From NCBI GenBank assembly GCA_965227445.1, contig OZ245751.1, positions 4,898,001 through 4,962,000 on the forward strand: a stretch of 64,000 nt of DNA, given 5' to 3'. Source of the stretch: DT-110 sp030148525. GTDB taxonomy: Bacteria > Bacteroidota > Bacteroidia > Chitinophagales > Saprospiraceae. Under the pieces are notes generated by a model. It made no database searches. It was not told the origin of the DNA and saw nothing but the letters and a program-made list of their open reading frames with translations. A program made the translations under genes and the position numbers. Positions 26,471-34,719 of the stretch are shown here, in pieces; positions within the stretch are counted from its first letter, which is position 1, and each line of letters starts with the position of its first letter.

Positions 26471-28180
26471 TCAGCGCGTGAGCACCAAGCGTCGGGTAGC
26501 CTTAACCTCTCCGTCCAAACGCAGGCTATATTGGTACGTGCCCGCGGGCAGTGAACCTGCCTTAACGGTAAGCACCCCCTTACCCTTGTCCTGCAGACGA
26601 ACCCGCTTGACAACCTGACCGTTGGCAGCCGTGATCAGTAATTCTGCCCGTTCCGTACCCGCCGGCAAAAAATAGGAGATGCGCGTGGATTCCGTAAAGG
26701 GATTGGGTTCGTTCTGGCCAAGTTCAGGTTCGGCATCCAGCGTAATGGTTGATTCGTCTCCTTCATCCAGCAGTTGCTGTACCAAGTCCTCCAGGTCGTT
26801 CAGCCGATCTCGGAGCCGCTTATTTTCCGACTCCCGATTTCCGATTTCCGACTTAAGGCTTCGTACTTCAACTTTCAAACTTCGTATTTCTTCATCCTGT
26901 TCCTGAGTTGCCTTTACCAATGGCACCACGAAAGTGGCATACCGCAGGCCATAAACACCTTGGTCGTTTTGCGGCTCATCCACCCCACTGAAGTCGTACC
27001 CGATCTTTTGGGCGGCAGCCTCTACCTCCTGTGCCAAAAAACCGGTAAAGGTGATTTGCTCAATGTCGTACTTGCCCGCCCAGCTAATGGTGTCGGGCTC
27101 ACCGTAGGTAGCCTCCTTCCATTCGGACTGTGCCCGTATATCCATTTGGTAGGTAACCGGATCCAGTTCGCGGATAAAGGCCATACCCGGCACTTCATCC
27201 CGTTGGACGTTCTGCTTAAACCGCTGGTCGCTATAGGTCGAAAAGCCCACTTCACCCTTAATGGAGACGACAGACGTATTTCCGATGTGGACGATATTCG
27301 ATCCGGTTGGGTCAGCATTGTATCCTACACCCGTGGAGTTGGCATAATTAGACCCTATGGAATTGGAACTGTTCCCGATTCCCGTACGCAAATGACCCGT
27401 TGTATTATTTAATCCGGACGTACGCCCAATAAAGACATTGAAGTAACCCGATGTATTCCGGTTACCCGAGGATTCTCCGAAGAAGCTATTCCCGTGTCCC
27501 GTGGTATTGTCTTCTCCGGCTGAATGACCGGCAAAGGTATTGTAGTACCCCGATTCATTATCAAATCCGGTAAAGCGTCCCAGAAAGGTATTGTAATAGC
27601 CCGTCGTGTTCCCTTGGCCGGCAGCCTGCCCCACGAATGTATTCTGGTCGCCGGTCGTATTATTTAAACCGGCCGACTGTCCCAAAAATGTATTTAACTC
27701 ACCGTCGGTATTATCGGATCCCGCGTCTTGGCCTACGTACGTATTAGCATAGCCGGTTGTATTGGCGTAGCCGGCATTCTGGCCCACGAAGGTGTTCAGG
27801 GAATAGGCCGTGGTATTAACACCGGCATTCTGGCCCACGAAGGTATTTTTACTCGCAGTGGTCGTATTGTAACCCGCATTCTGTCCAACAAAGGTATTAT
27901 CGTACCCGGAGGTATTTAGTGGCGCTACATTGTGTCCCAGGAAGGTATTATCGTAACCTGTATTGGTCTGGAACCCGGCCAGGCCACCGATAAATACATT
28001 TCGGTTGTTGGTGCCGTCATTATTTTGGCCTGCTCCGGTACCAATAAATAATGAACTGACGCCATCTCTCAGGTCAAGCCTTCCGTCGATACGGGCATTG
28101 CCGTCGACATCCAGGGGAAACTGGGCAAATAAACTGCAGGAGATTAAAAGAACAAAAAGGCTGGAAATACATGCTTTCAT
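26471..28180 (-). CDS. Repeat-rich surface protein with S74 chaperone domain, coiled coil and T9SS signal
   Basis: A 569-residue protein with signal peptide (MKACISSLFVLLISCSLFAQ). Residues ~60-265 are twelve 17-residue repeats of the type NTFVGQNAGYANTTGYA, a pattern expected to form a YadA-head-like beta-helix. Residues ~310-400 are an S74-type intramolecular chaperone domain (SDQRFKQNVQRDEVPGMAFI). Next comes a coiled coil (about 425-475: IRSLKVE VRSLKSE ... LNDLEDL VQQLLDE), then a type IX secretion C-terminal domain (LGQNEPNPFTESTRISYFLP to the end LVLTR). In phage tail-fibres the S74 domain trimerises the spike and then cleaves itself off; here a sorting domain follows. The coiled coil is encoded by a heptanucleotide array (26825-26887). 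Confidence 0.85.
   Translation of the reverse strand: MKACISSLFVLLISCSLFAQFPLDVDGNARIDGRLDLRDGVSSLFIGTGAGQNNDGTNNRNVFIGGLAGFQTNTGYDNTFLGHNVAPLNTSGYDNTFVGQNAGYNTTTASKNTFVGQNAGVNTTAYSLNTFVGQNAGYANTTGYANTYVGQDAGSDNTDGELNTFLGQSAGLNNTTGDQNTFVGQAAGQGNTTGYYNTFLGRFTGFDNESGYYNTFAGHSAGEDNTTGHGNSFFGESSGNRNTSGYFNVFIGRTSGLNNTTGHLRTGIGNSSNSIGSNYANSTGVGYNADPTGSNIVHIGNTSVVSIKGEVGFSTYSDQRFKQNVQRDEVPGMAFIRELDPVTYQMDIRAQSEWKEATYGEPDTISWAGKYDIEQITFTGFLAQEVEAAAQKIGYDFSGVDEPQNDQGVYGLRYATFVVPLVKATQEQDEEIRSLKVEVRSLKSEIGNRESENKRLRDRLNDLEDLVQQLLDEGDESTITLDAEPELGQNEPNPFTESTRISYFLPAGTERAELLITAANGQVVKRVRLQDKGKGVLTVKAGSLPAGTYQYSLRLDGEVKATRRLVLTR
26825..26887 (-). repeat. Translated heptanucleotide array (9 units)
   Basis: Nine consecutive 7-base units ending in GAA or close to it (ATACGAA, GTTTGAA, AGTTGAA, GTACGAA, ..., GTCGGAA) lie in frame inside the S74-domain gene. 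Three units make one 21-base heptad codon block, so the array encodes three coiled-coil heptads. An intergenic tract at 33833-33860 shares 21 identical bases with it. Confidence 0.85.
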
Positions 28181-28519
28181 GATAATCAGGTTTTGGTTGG
28201 TCAGAAGCTATTTAATCGTAATACTCTTACAATCATATACTTAGAAAACACTAAAACTTCCTGACCTGCCAAACCAAACCCATTGCAATGCCCTTCAACC
28301 GTGGCCATCAGGAGGCTTGTTCCATGCCGTGAGCGACCAAAATGCTGTGTATATCTCCCCGGCAATCCGTCGGGGAATAGGCGATAAAGTGATCACAATG
28401 CTTAAAAGAAAGGGACTATTGCCAGGGAAACACATCGGGAAATAGAGCAAACATTTACCGCCGTCAACCTTTTTACTTGTACATAATTGATAATCAATAA
28501 CCTACAAAACAAATACCTA
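28181..28519. other. 339-base spacer between divergent genes
   Basis: No gene seen. It holds a CCCCG...CGGGG hairpin near 28358-28376 and A/T-rich sequence before 28520. No clear TAnnTTTG box was found for either flanking gene. Confidence 0.5.
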
Positions 28520-28969
28520 ATGTCGAACGACACTATTGTTCGCGAACTAAATCATTTATTAACCCGCAATTACGACGCCGAAAAAGGGTACACCATCCTC
28601 AAGAACGAGAGTAAACATCCCCTGCTCCGTGCGTATTTTCAGGAAAAAATTGCCCACCGCTATCACTACGGGCACCAGATCAAAGACCTGATACGAAGCC
28701 TCGATGGTGAGGTCGACAAAGGCGGCAGTATTGAAGGTGGATTGCACCGTACCTGGCTCGATATTAAAGCCTATGCCACCGGCAACGACGAGGAAGCCCT
28801 GCTGGAAGAAGTGGAACGCGGTGAGAAAGTCTATCTGGGTGCCTACGATAAATTCCTGGAATTACCAGATTTGCCTGACCACGTGCGCAATATCATTGAA
28901 CGCCAGCGCCAATCCGTAAAAATCACGCTGGGTGATGTGGAGCAGTTAGAAGAGTTTTTTGAAGACTAG
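28520..28969 (+). CDS. PA2169/DUF2383-type four-helix protein
   Basis: A 149-residue cytoplasmic helical protein from the ATG at 28520 (MSNDTIVRELNHLLTRNYDAEKGY). The pattern LNxLLxxNYDAEKGY...A, then AYFQEKIAHRYHYGHQIKDLI and EGGLHRTWLDIKAYATGNDEEALLEEVERGE, matches the PA2169 family of ferritin-like four-helix bundles. These are often stress or stationary-phase induced. The conserved Glu and His positions could bind metal, but no activity has been shown as far as I know. Followed by a strong bidirectional terminator; it is a single-gene unit. Confidence 0.85.
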   Translation: MSNDTIVRELNHLLTRNYDAEKGYTILKNESKHPLLRAYFQEKIAHRYHYGHQIKDLIRSLDGEVDKGGSIEGGLHRTWLDIKAYATGNDEEALLEEVERGEKVYLGAYDKFLELPDLPDHVRNIIERQRQSVKITLGDVEQLEEFFED

Positions 28970-29045
28970 CTGTACTTATAATACTTCCGGGGTATTTGCC
29001 AAAAGCAAGCCTGCCGGAAGTGACAATCCAAAACTTACACCACTG

Positions 29046-29079
29046 AAAAGAGCTGTGCGGGCACCCGCACAGCTCTTTT
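29046..29079. terminator. Strong bidirectional terminator hairpin
   Basis: AAAAGAGCTGTGCGGG, two-base loop, CCCGCACAGCTCTTTT: a near-perfect 16-bp inverted repeat with A and T runs, 77 bases past the stop of the PA2169-type gene. Confidence 0.92.
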
Positions 29080-29266
29080 CGTGTTTTTGGCGAAAGCCAA
29101 TTTTCACGCCCCTCCTGGTACAGTAATACATAAACAAAGAGCCCATAAAACGGAGTCTCTCCCTTGCGTCCCGATACCTTTTTCAATAATTTGGGGTACT
29201 TTTCCATTTCCCCCGCCTCAGATAAATAACAACTAGTTTACTGTACCTCCTTAGTACGCCATAATT

Positions 29267-32233
29267 ATGCCCTCGAACAACAAAGCACAGCTACTGCTGG
29301 TCCTGTTCCTTTTTATATCTGTTCCAATCACGCTGGCACAACGGGCTGAATTGGAGCAACGCTTTGAATCAGCAAAAGACCTGGATGAAGGTGGCGACCG
29401 AATGGCAGCCTTTCATACACTGGATACGCTGCTTACGCTGCCCAATGCACGACAGGACAGCTTTTTTGGCGAAGCACTATGGCTTAAAGGAAGGTTACAC
29501 CAAAAGGATGGAGCTTACCAGGCATCTATCGATACCTATCGGGACTTGTTGGATTGGAGCACCGATCGTGGTGACTCTTCTCTGATCAGTGACTCTTATA
29601 TGGAAATAGGTCATGCTCTGTTTTTGCAAGGTAAAAAGGACTCCGCTTTTACTTATACCACCTTATCCCTGGACATAGAAGAGGGCAAGGGAGACCGAAA
29701 ACGCATCAGGGACCGCCTTATCTACCTGGCTACCATCCGGTTCAGTCAGAATGGATTTACCAATTCACTGGAACTATCCTTGCGGTCGCTGCGGATGGCA
29801 GAAGCGGATCAGGACACCGTGGATATTGCCCGTGCGTACCAACAAATAGCGCTTGCCTATAAAAAGCAAGATCAGTTTGAGTACGCCGACAGTATTTACC
29901 GTAAGAGTCTTGCCCTTGCCCGGGAATACGGGGACGGCTGGACGCTACTGGGATTACTGAACGATTATGGTCTGGTCGCCAAGGCCCTGCAGGATTACGA
30001 TCGGGCCCTGGCCGCATACGATGAGGCCCTTAGCTGGGCAAATAAGCTCAATTATCCCTACGCGAATGCTATCATTCACACCAATCGGGGCGTCGTATTT
30101 TATTTGCAGGGGGATTTAAACCGGGCAGACTCGATTCTCGCTTATGCTGCTAATTTGGCCGATGAATTAAACATCAGCGCACCGAAGGCTGAAACAAACA
30201 TATATCGGGGAAAGATCCGGTTTGACCGGGGGCAGCTCGACGAAGCCCTGACCTTTATCCGACGGGGATTAGATATCGCCCGGAAAATTGGCGATACTGA
30301 CAAAACACTGGCAGCCCGGGAGTCGATGGTGCACATTTTGAAAGCGCAGGGAGCGTATGCTGCTGCCCTGAGTGAATACGAGCGCTACGTAGATTTGCAA
30401 GACAGCCTGAATAAGGCAGCCACTGCCGGTCAAATCGCTCTGTTGGAACAGTCCTACCAAGCCGAAAAAAAGGAACGTCTCCTGTCCCAACAAAACGAAC
30501 AGATCGAATTCCTGGAACAGAAAAACCAGTTGGCCCGGCAACAGCGGCGTCTGATTTTTGGCGGAAGCCTCATCCTTCTGTTACTGTTTATCGGGGCCTT
30601 CCTTTTATGGAACCGGGAGCGAAGTCTACAGCAAAAACAATTAAAAAAAGAGTCGGAGCAATGGCAGACCCTCAATGAACAAAAATCGCGCTTCATCACC
30701 AATATTGCGCACGAGCTGCGGACACCTTTAACCCTGGTAAGCGGTCCCATGGATCACTACCTCCATCAGTTTGGATCCCAATTACCCGATAAACAACGCA
30801 ACTGGCTGACCAAGATCAGTCGGAATAGTCACCGCCTGAACGATATGGTGAAAGAGATACTCGACCTGGCACGCCTGGAGGATCAGCATATCAGGCCGGA
30901 ACCAAGCCCGACCGAGCTGCCGGTATTATTGAAACGCACCTTTCAACACTTTGAATCCGCAGCCCAGGTGAAGGGGCATGATTTCCAACTCGAACTGGAC
31001 AGTTCCCTGCCCCAATGGGTACAGCTGGATGTGCCAAAGACGGAAAAAATCCTCAACAACCTGCTTTCCAACGCAATCAAATTCACCCCCTATTCGGGCA
31101 AGGTACAGATGAAGGCCGCTCCGGTTGACGACATGCTGCAGATTTCCGTTTCGGATACCGGGCGTGGTATCCCTCCCGAAGAAATCCCGCTGGTCTTCGA
31201 TCGCTATTTCCAAACACGACAACACGAAATACCCCTGGAAGGGGGTAGTGGTATTGGTCTGGCCATTACAAAGGAATTAGTGGAGTTGATGCGGGGTACG
31301 GTATCGGTTGAAAGCACCACGGGGAAGGGCACTACCTTCTACGTGTTATTGCCTTTGGTTGAAGCGGTACCCAACGAAAACGAACGCCCCTATCCGGGTA
31401 ACTTGAATAACGGGAATGGTAAGGGGCACCATGTAAACACCTACCCTATTCCCGACAACAGACTTCCGGAATTGTCGGAACAGTTATTGCTGGTTGAAGA
31501 CAATATTGACATGCAGTTTTACATCCGTGAGTTGCTGGAACCCAACTATCGGGTAGTCACCGCCACGGATGGTGCCCGAGCACTGGACTTGATCCGGAAG
31601 GAAGGCATGCAGCCCGATTTGATCATATCCGACCTCATGATGCCGGGAATGGACGGCTTCACCCTGTTGCACCATCTCAAACAAGATGAATACCTGGCCG
31701 CTATCCCTACGGTGATGCTGACCGCCCGCTCCGACCAGCAGGATCGTTTGCAGGCACTGACTATGGGGGTCGATGATTATCTGACAAAACCGTTTTCGCC
31801 CGTGGAGCTCCAAATACGGATCCACAACCTGCTTCAGTTTAGTCAAAAACGAAAAACAACCATGGTGCCGGCTGGCACGGAAGGTTTACCGCCCGAATCG
31901 GTGGTTTTGAAACCAGCTGACCGGGCATGGTTAAAAGAAGTAGAGGAGCTCCTAAGACGTGAGATCAGTAATGCAAAGTTTGCCAACACAGATCTGGCCG
32001 ACGCTATGAACCTAAGTGAGCGCCAACTCTCCCGGAGGATCAAACAGTTGACCGGGCTTTCACCAAAAAGGTATTTACGGGAAATTCGTTTGCAAAGTGC
32101 AAGGCAACTACTGGAAGGAGGAAGGGTGGCTACCGTTTCGGAAGCCTCGTATGAGGTGGGATTTGAGACACCTGACTATTTCAGCAAGCTGTTTACAGAG
32201 CGATTTGGGCGCCGACCCAGCGATTTTTTATAA
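29267..32233 (+). CDS. Hybrid sensor: TPR - histidine kinase - receiver - AraC regulator
   Basis: A 988-residue protein that puts a whole two-component pathway in one chain. A signal peptide (to about residue 25) is followed by six or so TPR repeats (about 35-400) expected in the periplasm, one transmembrane helix (about 428-450), HisKA with His 482 in NIAHELRTPLTLVSG, and HATPase_c with LNNLLSNAIKFTP and GIGLAITKELVEL. The receiver has phospho-acceptor Asp ~789 in LIISDLMMPGMDGF and Lys in DDYLTKPF. The AraC-type helix-turn-helix is at the end (LSERQLSRRIKQLTGLSPKRYLREIRL). All key residues are present. TPR sensors of this form occur in Bacteroidota; the ligand is unknown. It is not next to a polysaccharide locus, so its targets are not evident. 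Confidence 0.94.
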   Translation: MPSNNKAQLLLVLFLFISVPITLAQRAELEQRFESAKDLDEGGDRMAAFHTLDTLLTLPNARQDSFFGEALWLKGRLHQKDGAYQASIDTYRDLLDWSTDRGDSSLISDSYMEIGHALFLQGKKDSAFTYTTLSLDIEEGKGDRKRIRDRLIYLATIRFSQNGFTNSLELSLRSLRMAEADQDTVDIARAYQQIALAYKKQDQFEYADSIYRKSLALAREYGDGWTLLGLLNDYGLVAKALQDYDRALAAYDEALSWANKLNYPYANAIIHTNRGVVFYLQGDLNRADSILAYAANLADELNISAPKAETNIYRGKIRFDRGQLDEALTFIRRGLDIARKIGDTDKTLAARESMVHILKAQGAYAAALSEYERYVDLQDSLNKAATAGQIALLEQSYQAEKKERLLSQQNEQIEFLEQKNQLARQQRRLIFGGSLILLLLFIGAFLLWNRERSLQQKQLKKESEQWQTLNEQKSRFITNIAHELRTPLTLVSGPMDHYLHQFGSQLPDKQRNWLTKISRNSHRLNDMVKEILDLARLEDQHIRPEPSPTELPVLLKRTFQHFESAAQVKGHDFQLELDSSLPQWVQLDVPKTEKILNNLLSNAIKFTPYSGKVQMKAAPVDDMLQISVSDTGRGIPPEEIPLVFDRYFQTRQHEIPLEGGSGIGLAITKELVELMRGTVSVESTTGKGTTFYVLLPLVEAVPNENERPYPGNLNNGNGKGHHVNTYPIPDNRLPELSEQLLLVEDNIDMQFYIRELLEPNYRVVTATDGARALDLIRKEGMQPDLIISDLMMPGMDGFTLLHHLKQDEYLAAIPTVMLTARSDQQDRLQALTMGVDDYLTKPFSPVELQIRIHNLLQFSQKRKTTMVPAGTEGLPPESVVLKPADRAWLKEVEELLRREISNAKFANTDLADAMNLSERQLSRRIKQLTGLSPKRYLREIRLQSARQLLEGGRVATVSEASYEVGFETPDYFSKLFTERFGRRPSDFL

Positions 32234-32471
32234 ACATGTCTCTTTTGTTGGGTACGATGTCCCTTTTGTCCGGTATCCGGAAGTCAGATTTCACGGTACT
32301 TACTGCCTGTTACTAGCAATCATTACGAGAACGAGTTTTGCACCGATTATACGGAAGATGCAAGCTTTACATTACTATCAGATGGCGCTGGTCTGATTCG
32401 GATACACACCTAAAACAGGTTTGTAACAAGGGGGAATTAATCAAGCTCCGAATCAGTAAGCGCCATTCTTT

Positions 32472-32630
32472 TTATCTCTTCGGACAGCTCTTACATCTCT
32501 TCTTTCCCGGCTTTTTGTACTTCTTACAGCATTTCTTGCCCATGCTGCAAACGTCAATAGCGCGTCCTTGCATCTCTTCGTGCGGGAAACGCGTTGTCAG
32601 TTCTTTCCGGGAATTTTCCTGATTGATCAT
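32472..32630 (-). CDS. Small Lys/Cys-rich protein (52 residues)
   Basis: Starts at the ATG at 32630 (MINQENSRKELTTRFPHEEM) and ends in a strongly basic Cys-rich tail (CSMGKKCCKKYKKPGKKRCK, then SCPKR) with five Cys. A promoter lies just upstream: TATATTTG at 32676-32683 with TTG at 32702-32704 (minus strand), giving a leader of about 40 bases. This makes a real gene likely despite the short length. The tail could bind metal or nucleic acid; no family is recognised. It is divergent from fructose bisphosphatase. Confidence 0.65.
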   Translation of the reverse strand: MINQENSRKELTTRFPHEEMQGRAIDVCSMGKKCCKKYKKPGKKRCKSCPKR

Positions 32631-32675
32631 TTTTCGTGCTTTTGTTTCTAGGAATACTTGACCAATTAACCTACG

Positions 32676-32704
32676 CAAATATAGCTTACTTAGATTAAGT
32701 CCAA
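32676..32704 (-). promoter_or_regulatory. Bacteroidota promoter for the Lys/Cys-rich protein
   Basis: On the minus strand: TTG (32702-32704), 18 bases, TATATTTG (32676-32683). It fits the TTG / TAnnTTTG consensus of the Bacteroidota primary sigma factor. Confidence 0.7.
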
Positions 32705-32818
32705 ATAAAAAACAAAAACCTTGACTTTTTGATGACCAAAATCAGTGGTTTCGCCTGATTTTCATATTTACCATATCTGCACAAGCTGCATACCGTCGGG
32801 TGGTCGGTCGGGATAATG

Positions 32819-32826
32819 TACCTTTG
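32819..32826 (+). promoter_or_regulatory. -7 box for glpX
   Basis: TACCTTTG fits TAnnTTTG and lies 20 bases before the ATG at 32846. It overlaps an earlier in-frame ATG at 32816, arguing against that start. No good -33 TTG was found. Confidence 0.55.
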
Positions 32827-32845
32827 GCCACAAAACAAGGATACT

Positions 32846-33802
32846 ATGGAGCAACTCACCCCCGATCACAACTTAGCCCTCGACCTGGTCCGCGTTACCG
32901 AAGCGGCTGCTATATCAGCAGCCCGCTGGATGGGGCGCTCTGATAAGTTTTCCGGTGACGGCGCAGCCGTGGATGCCATGCGGCAATTCCTGGCCACCGT
33001 TCCCATGCGTGGTACCGTTGTCATCGGCGAGGGTGCTAAAGACGAAGCGCCTATGTTGTACACCGGTGAGATCGTAGGCCGCGGAGATGGCCCCGAAGTG
33101 GACGTTGCCGTGGATCCGGTCGAAGGCACCAACTTGTTGGCCAATGGACGCGACCACGCACTCGCCGTGATCGCCGTCTCAGAACGCGGGTCGATGTGGG
33201 ATCCGGGACCTGCACTCTACATGAAAAAGATCGTCGTACCGGCACAGGCCCGGGAGGCTATCGACATACGACTTCCGGTAACCCTAAACCTGAAACGCAT
33301 TGCCGAAGCCCTCGACCGACGTATGGAGGACCTCACCGTCTTTGTACTGGATAAACCACGTCACCAGCCCCTGCTGGAAGAGATTCGGCGAATTGGGGCC
33401 CGGATTACCCTCCACTCCGACGGAGATGTGATGGGAGCCCTTTTGGCTGCCATCCCCGGCACCGGGGTCGATGTGATGATGGGAACTGGTGGCACGCCGG
33501 AAGGTATCCTCTCCGCGGCAGCTATCCAGTCGCTAGGGGCTGGCTTTCAGGGCCAACTCGACCCACAAAAAGACTACGAAAAGGCGGCCCTGGTCGAAGC
33601 CGGCACCGACCTGGATAAAGTGTTGACACTTCAGGACCTGATCAAGTCGGACAATACCTTTTTTGCGGCTACCGGAATAACGGGTGGTTCTTTTCTGGAA
33701 GGCGTACAATTCGACCGCGAACGGGGCGTTACTACCCATAGTTTGGTCATTCGCTCAAGAACGGGGTCCATACGTTATATTAAAGGGATTCACCAGGTTT
33801 AG
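32846..33802 (+). CDS. glpX: Class II fructose-1,6-bisphosphatase (GlpX type)
   Basis: Gluconeogenic enzyme that dephosphorylates fructose 1,6-bisphosphate. 318 residues from the ATG at 32846 (MEQLTPDHNLALDLVRVTEA). Family motifs are clear: AAISAARWMGRSDKFSGDGAAVDAMR, VVIGEGAKDEAPML, VDVAVDPVEGTNLLANGRDHALAVIAV (Li-sensitive phosphatase metal site), then GGTPEGILSAAAIQSLG. Length is close to E. coli GlpX (336). It stands alone; both the -7 box and the conserved N-terminus support the start. In some bacteria GlpX-type enzymes also act on sedoheptulose bisphosphate. Confidence 0.95.
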   Translation: MEQLTPDHNLALDLVRVTEAAAISAARWMGRSDKFSGDGAAVDAMRQFLATVPMRGTVVIGEGAKDEAPMLYTGEIVGRGDGPEVDVAVDPVEGTNLLANGRDHALAVIAVSERGSMWDPGPALYMKKIVVPAQAREAIDIRLPVTLNLKRIAEALDRRMEDLTVFVLDKPRHQPLLEEIRRIGARITLHSDGDVMGALLAAIPGTGVDVMMGTGGTPEGILSAAAIQSLGAGFQGQLDPQKDYEKAALVEAGTDLDKVLTLQDLIKSDNTFFAATGITGGSFLEGVQFDRERGVTTHSLVIRSRTGSIRYIKGIHQV

Positions 33803-33832
33803 CTACCTTAACATCATTCAGGTAGCAGGGGT

Positions 33833-33860
33833 ATCGGAAGTCGGAAATCGGAAATCGGAC
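33833..33860. repeat. Intergenic heptamer tract
   Basis: Units ATCGGAA, GTCGGAA, ATCGGAA, ATCGGAC in series. It shares 21 identical bases with the translated array at 26825-26887 (read on the opposite strand). Confidence 0.8.
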
Positions 33861-33898
33861 ACGAGCGGTAGCGACTGATGGCAATAAACCGGAAGTTG

Positions 33899-33941
33899 GC
33901 CGGCCTTTGCCAAGGCATACGCCCGAATGGGTTTTGGCGGC
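33899..33941. repeat. 44-bp palindromic repeat, degenerate copy 2
   Basis: GGCATACGCCCGAATGGG core with GGCC/GGCGGC sides. It is the least conserved of three copies (others at 9423-9466 and 63594-63635). A CTCAAT-rich tract follows at 33972-33994. Confidence 0.7.
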
Positions 33942-34037
33942 TATGGAAGTGGGTTTGAAGCTTGAAAAGAAACCTCAATCTCAATCTCAACCTTTATGAC
34001 ATAACGAACCCTGCCTAAATCATAATATTGCCACACT

Positions 34038-34394
34038 ATGCTTCGCTTCATCCTGTTTTTGCCGACTATGCTGTTAGCCTGCACTGCCCCAAATTCTACC
34101 GAAGCAGGTATCGCCACTGAACTCCCGGGTGAGCCTATTGTAAACGTACCCTCTTTCTCGAAGGAGGTTTTTCCGATCATTCAGCAAAAATGTAATCTTG
34201 AGACTTGCCATGGTGGCCCGCAAAAACCACACTTCGACAAGTACGAGGCAGTGGAGAAAAAGGCTAATCGGATTATCAAACGGATCCAACATCCACGTCG
34301 ACCAATGCCGCCTGCCACCTCCACCGTGCAACTGAAAAAGACAGAGATAGAGCTGATTTCCCGATGGATCGAACTCGGCGCCCCCGAAAACTAA
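34038..34394 (+). CDS. Small cytochrome-like lipoprotein
   Basis: A 118-residue product with a lipobox (MLLACTAP). It contains VFPIIQQKCNLETCHGGPQKPHFDKYEAV, that is C-x4-CH instead of the usual C-x2-CH haem c motif, followed by HPRRPMPPATSTVQLKKTEIELISRWIELGAPEN. The Met in PMPP and the terminal IxxWIxxGAPEN match the small cytochrome c-like domains of Bacteroidota and Planctomycetes. Haem binding is plausible but the wider Cys spacing makes it uncertain. Single gene between glpX and the arginine operon. Confidence 0.7.
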   Translation: MLRFILFLPTMLLACTAPNSTEAGIATELPGEPIVNVPSFSKEVFPIIQQKCNLETCHGGPQKPHFDKYEAVEKKANRIIKRIQHPRRPMPPATSTVQLKKTEIELISRWIELGAPEN

Positions 34395-34719
34395 TCTCAA
34401 TTGAACCCTTTCTGTAGGCTGGACATCGTAAAAAACCACAATTCTGCCGTCGTTTAACGATTATTTATCACGGCGCTATTGCATTTGATATGGAAGGCAC
34501 CTACTTTTGTCCCAATGAACGAGACGAATACATATTCAACTCCTATCTCTGCGCCACTTCGTCGTCGCTTTCCGCGTCGCCCTTAGGGGCGGTATACTCA
34601 CATATCATCCAATTATCGGATTTCGTTCCGATGCATCCTATAGGGAATGTACTTTTTGGTAAGTATACCGAGGGGTTTTCCCGGATTTTATCCACCTACA
34701 CGTTTTGACGTAAGTAACC
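34395..34719. other. 325-base spacer with a cluster of short hairpins
   Basis: Holds CGCCC-TTA-GGGGCG (34578-34591), ATCGGA-tttcgt-TCCGAT (34615-34632) and a weaker ATCCTATAGGGAAT (34635-34648). The loops CTTAGG and CTATAG resemble the hairpins at 47.5 kb. A 72-codon frame here has no support as a gene. Confidence 0.55.

Noticed and set aside
34490..34708. 72-codon frame upstream of the arginine operon
   Set aside because: Covers a cluster of hairpins, no domain, no promoter box.
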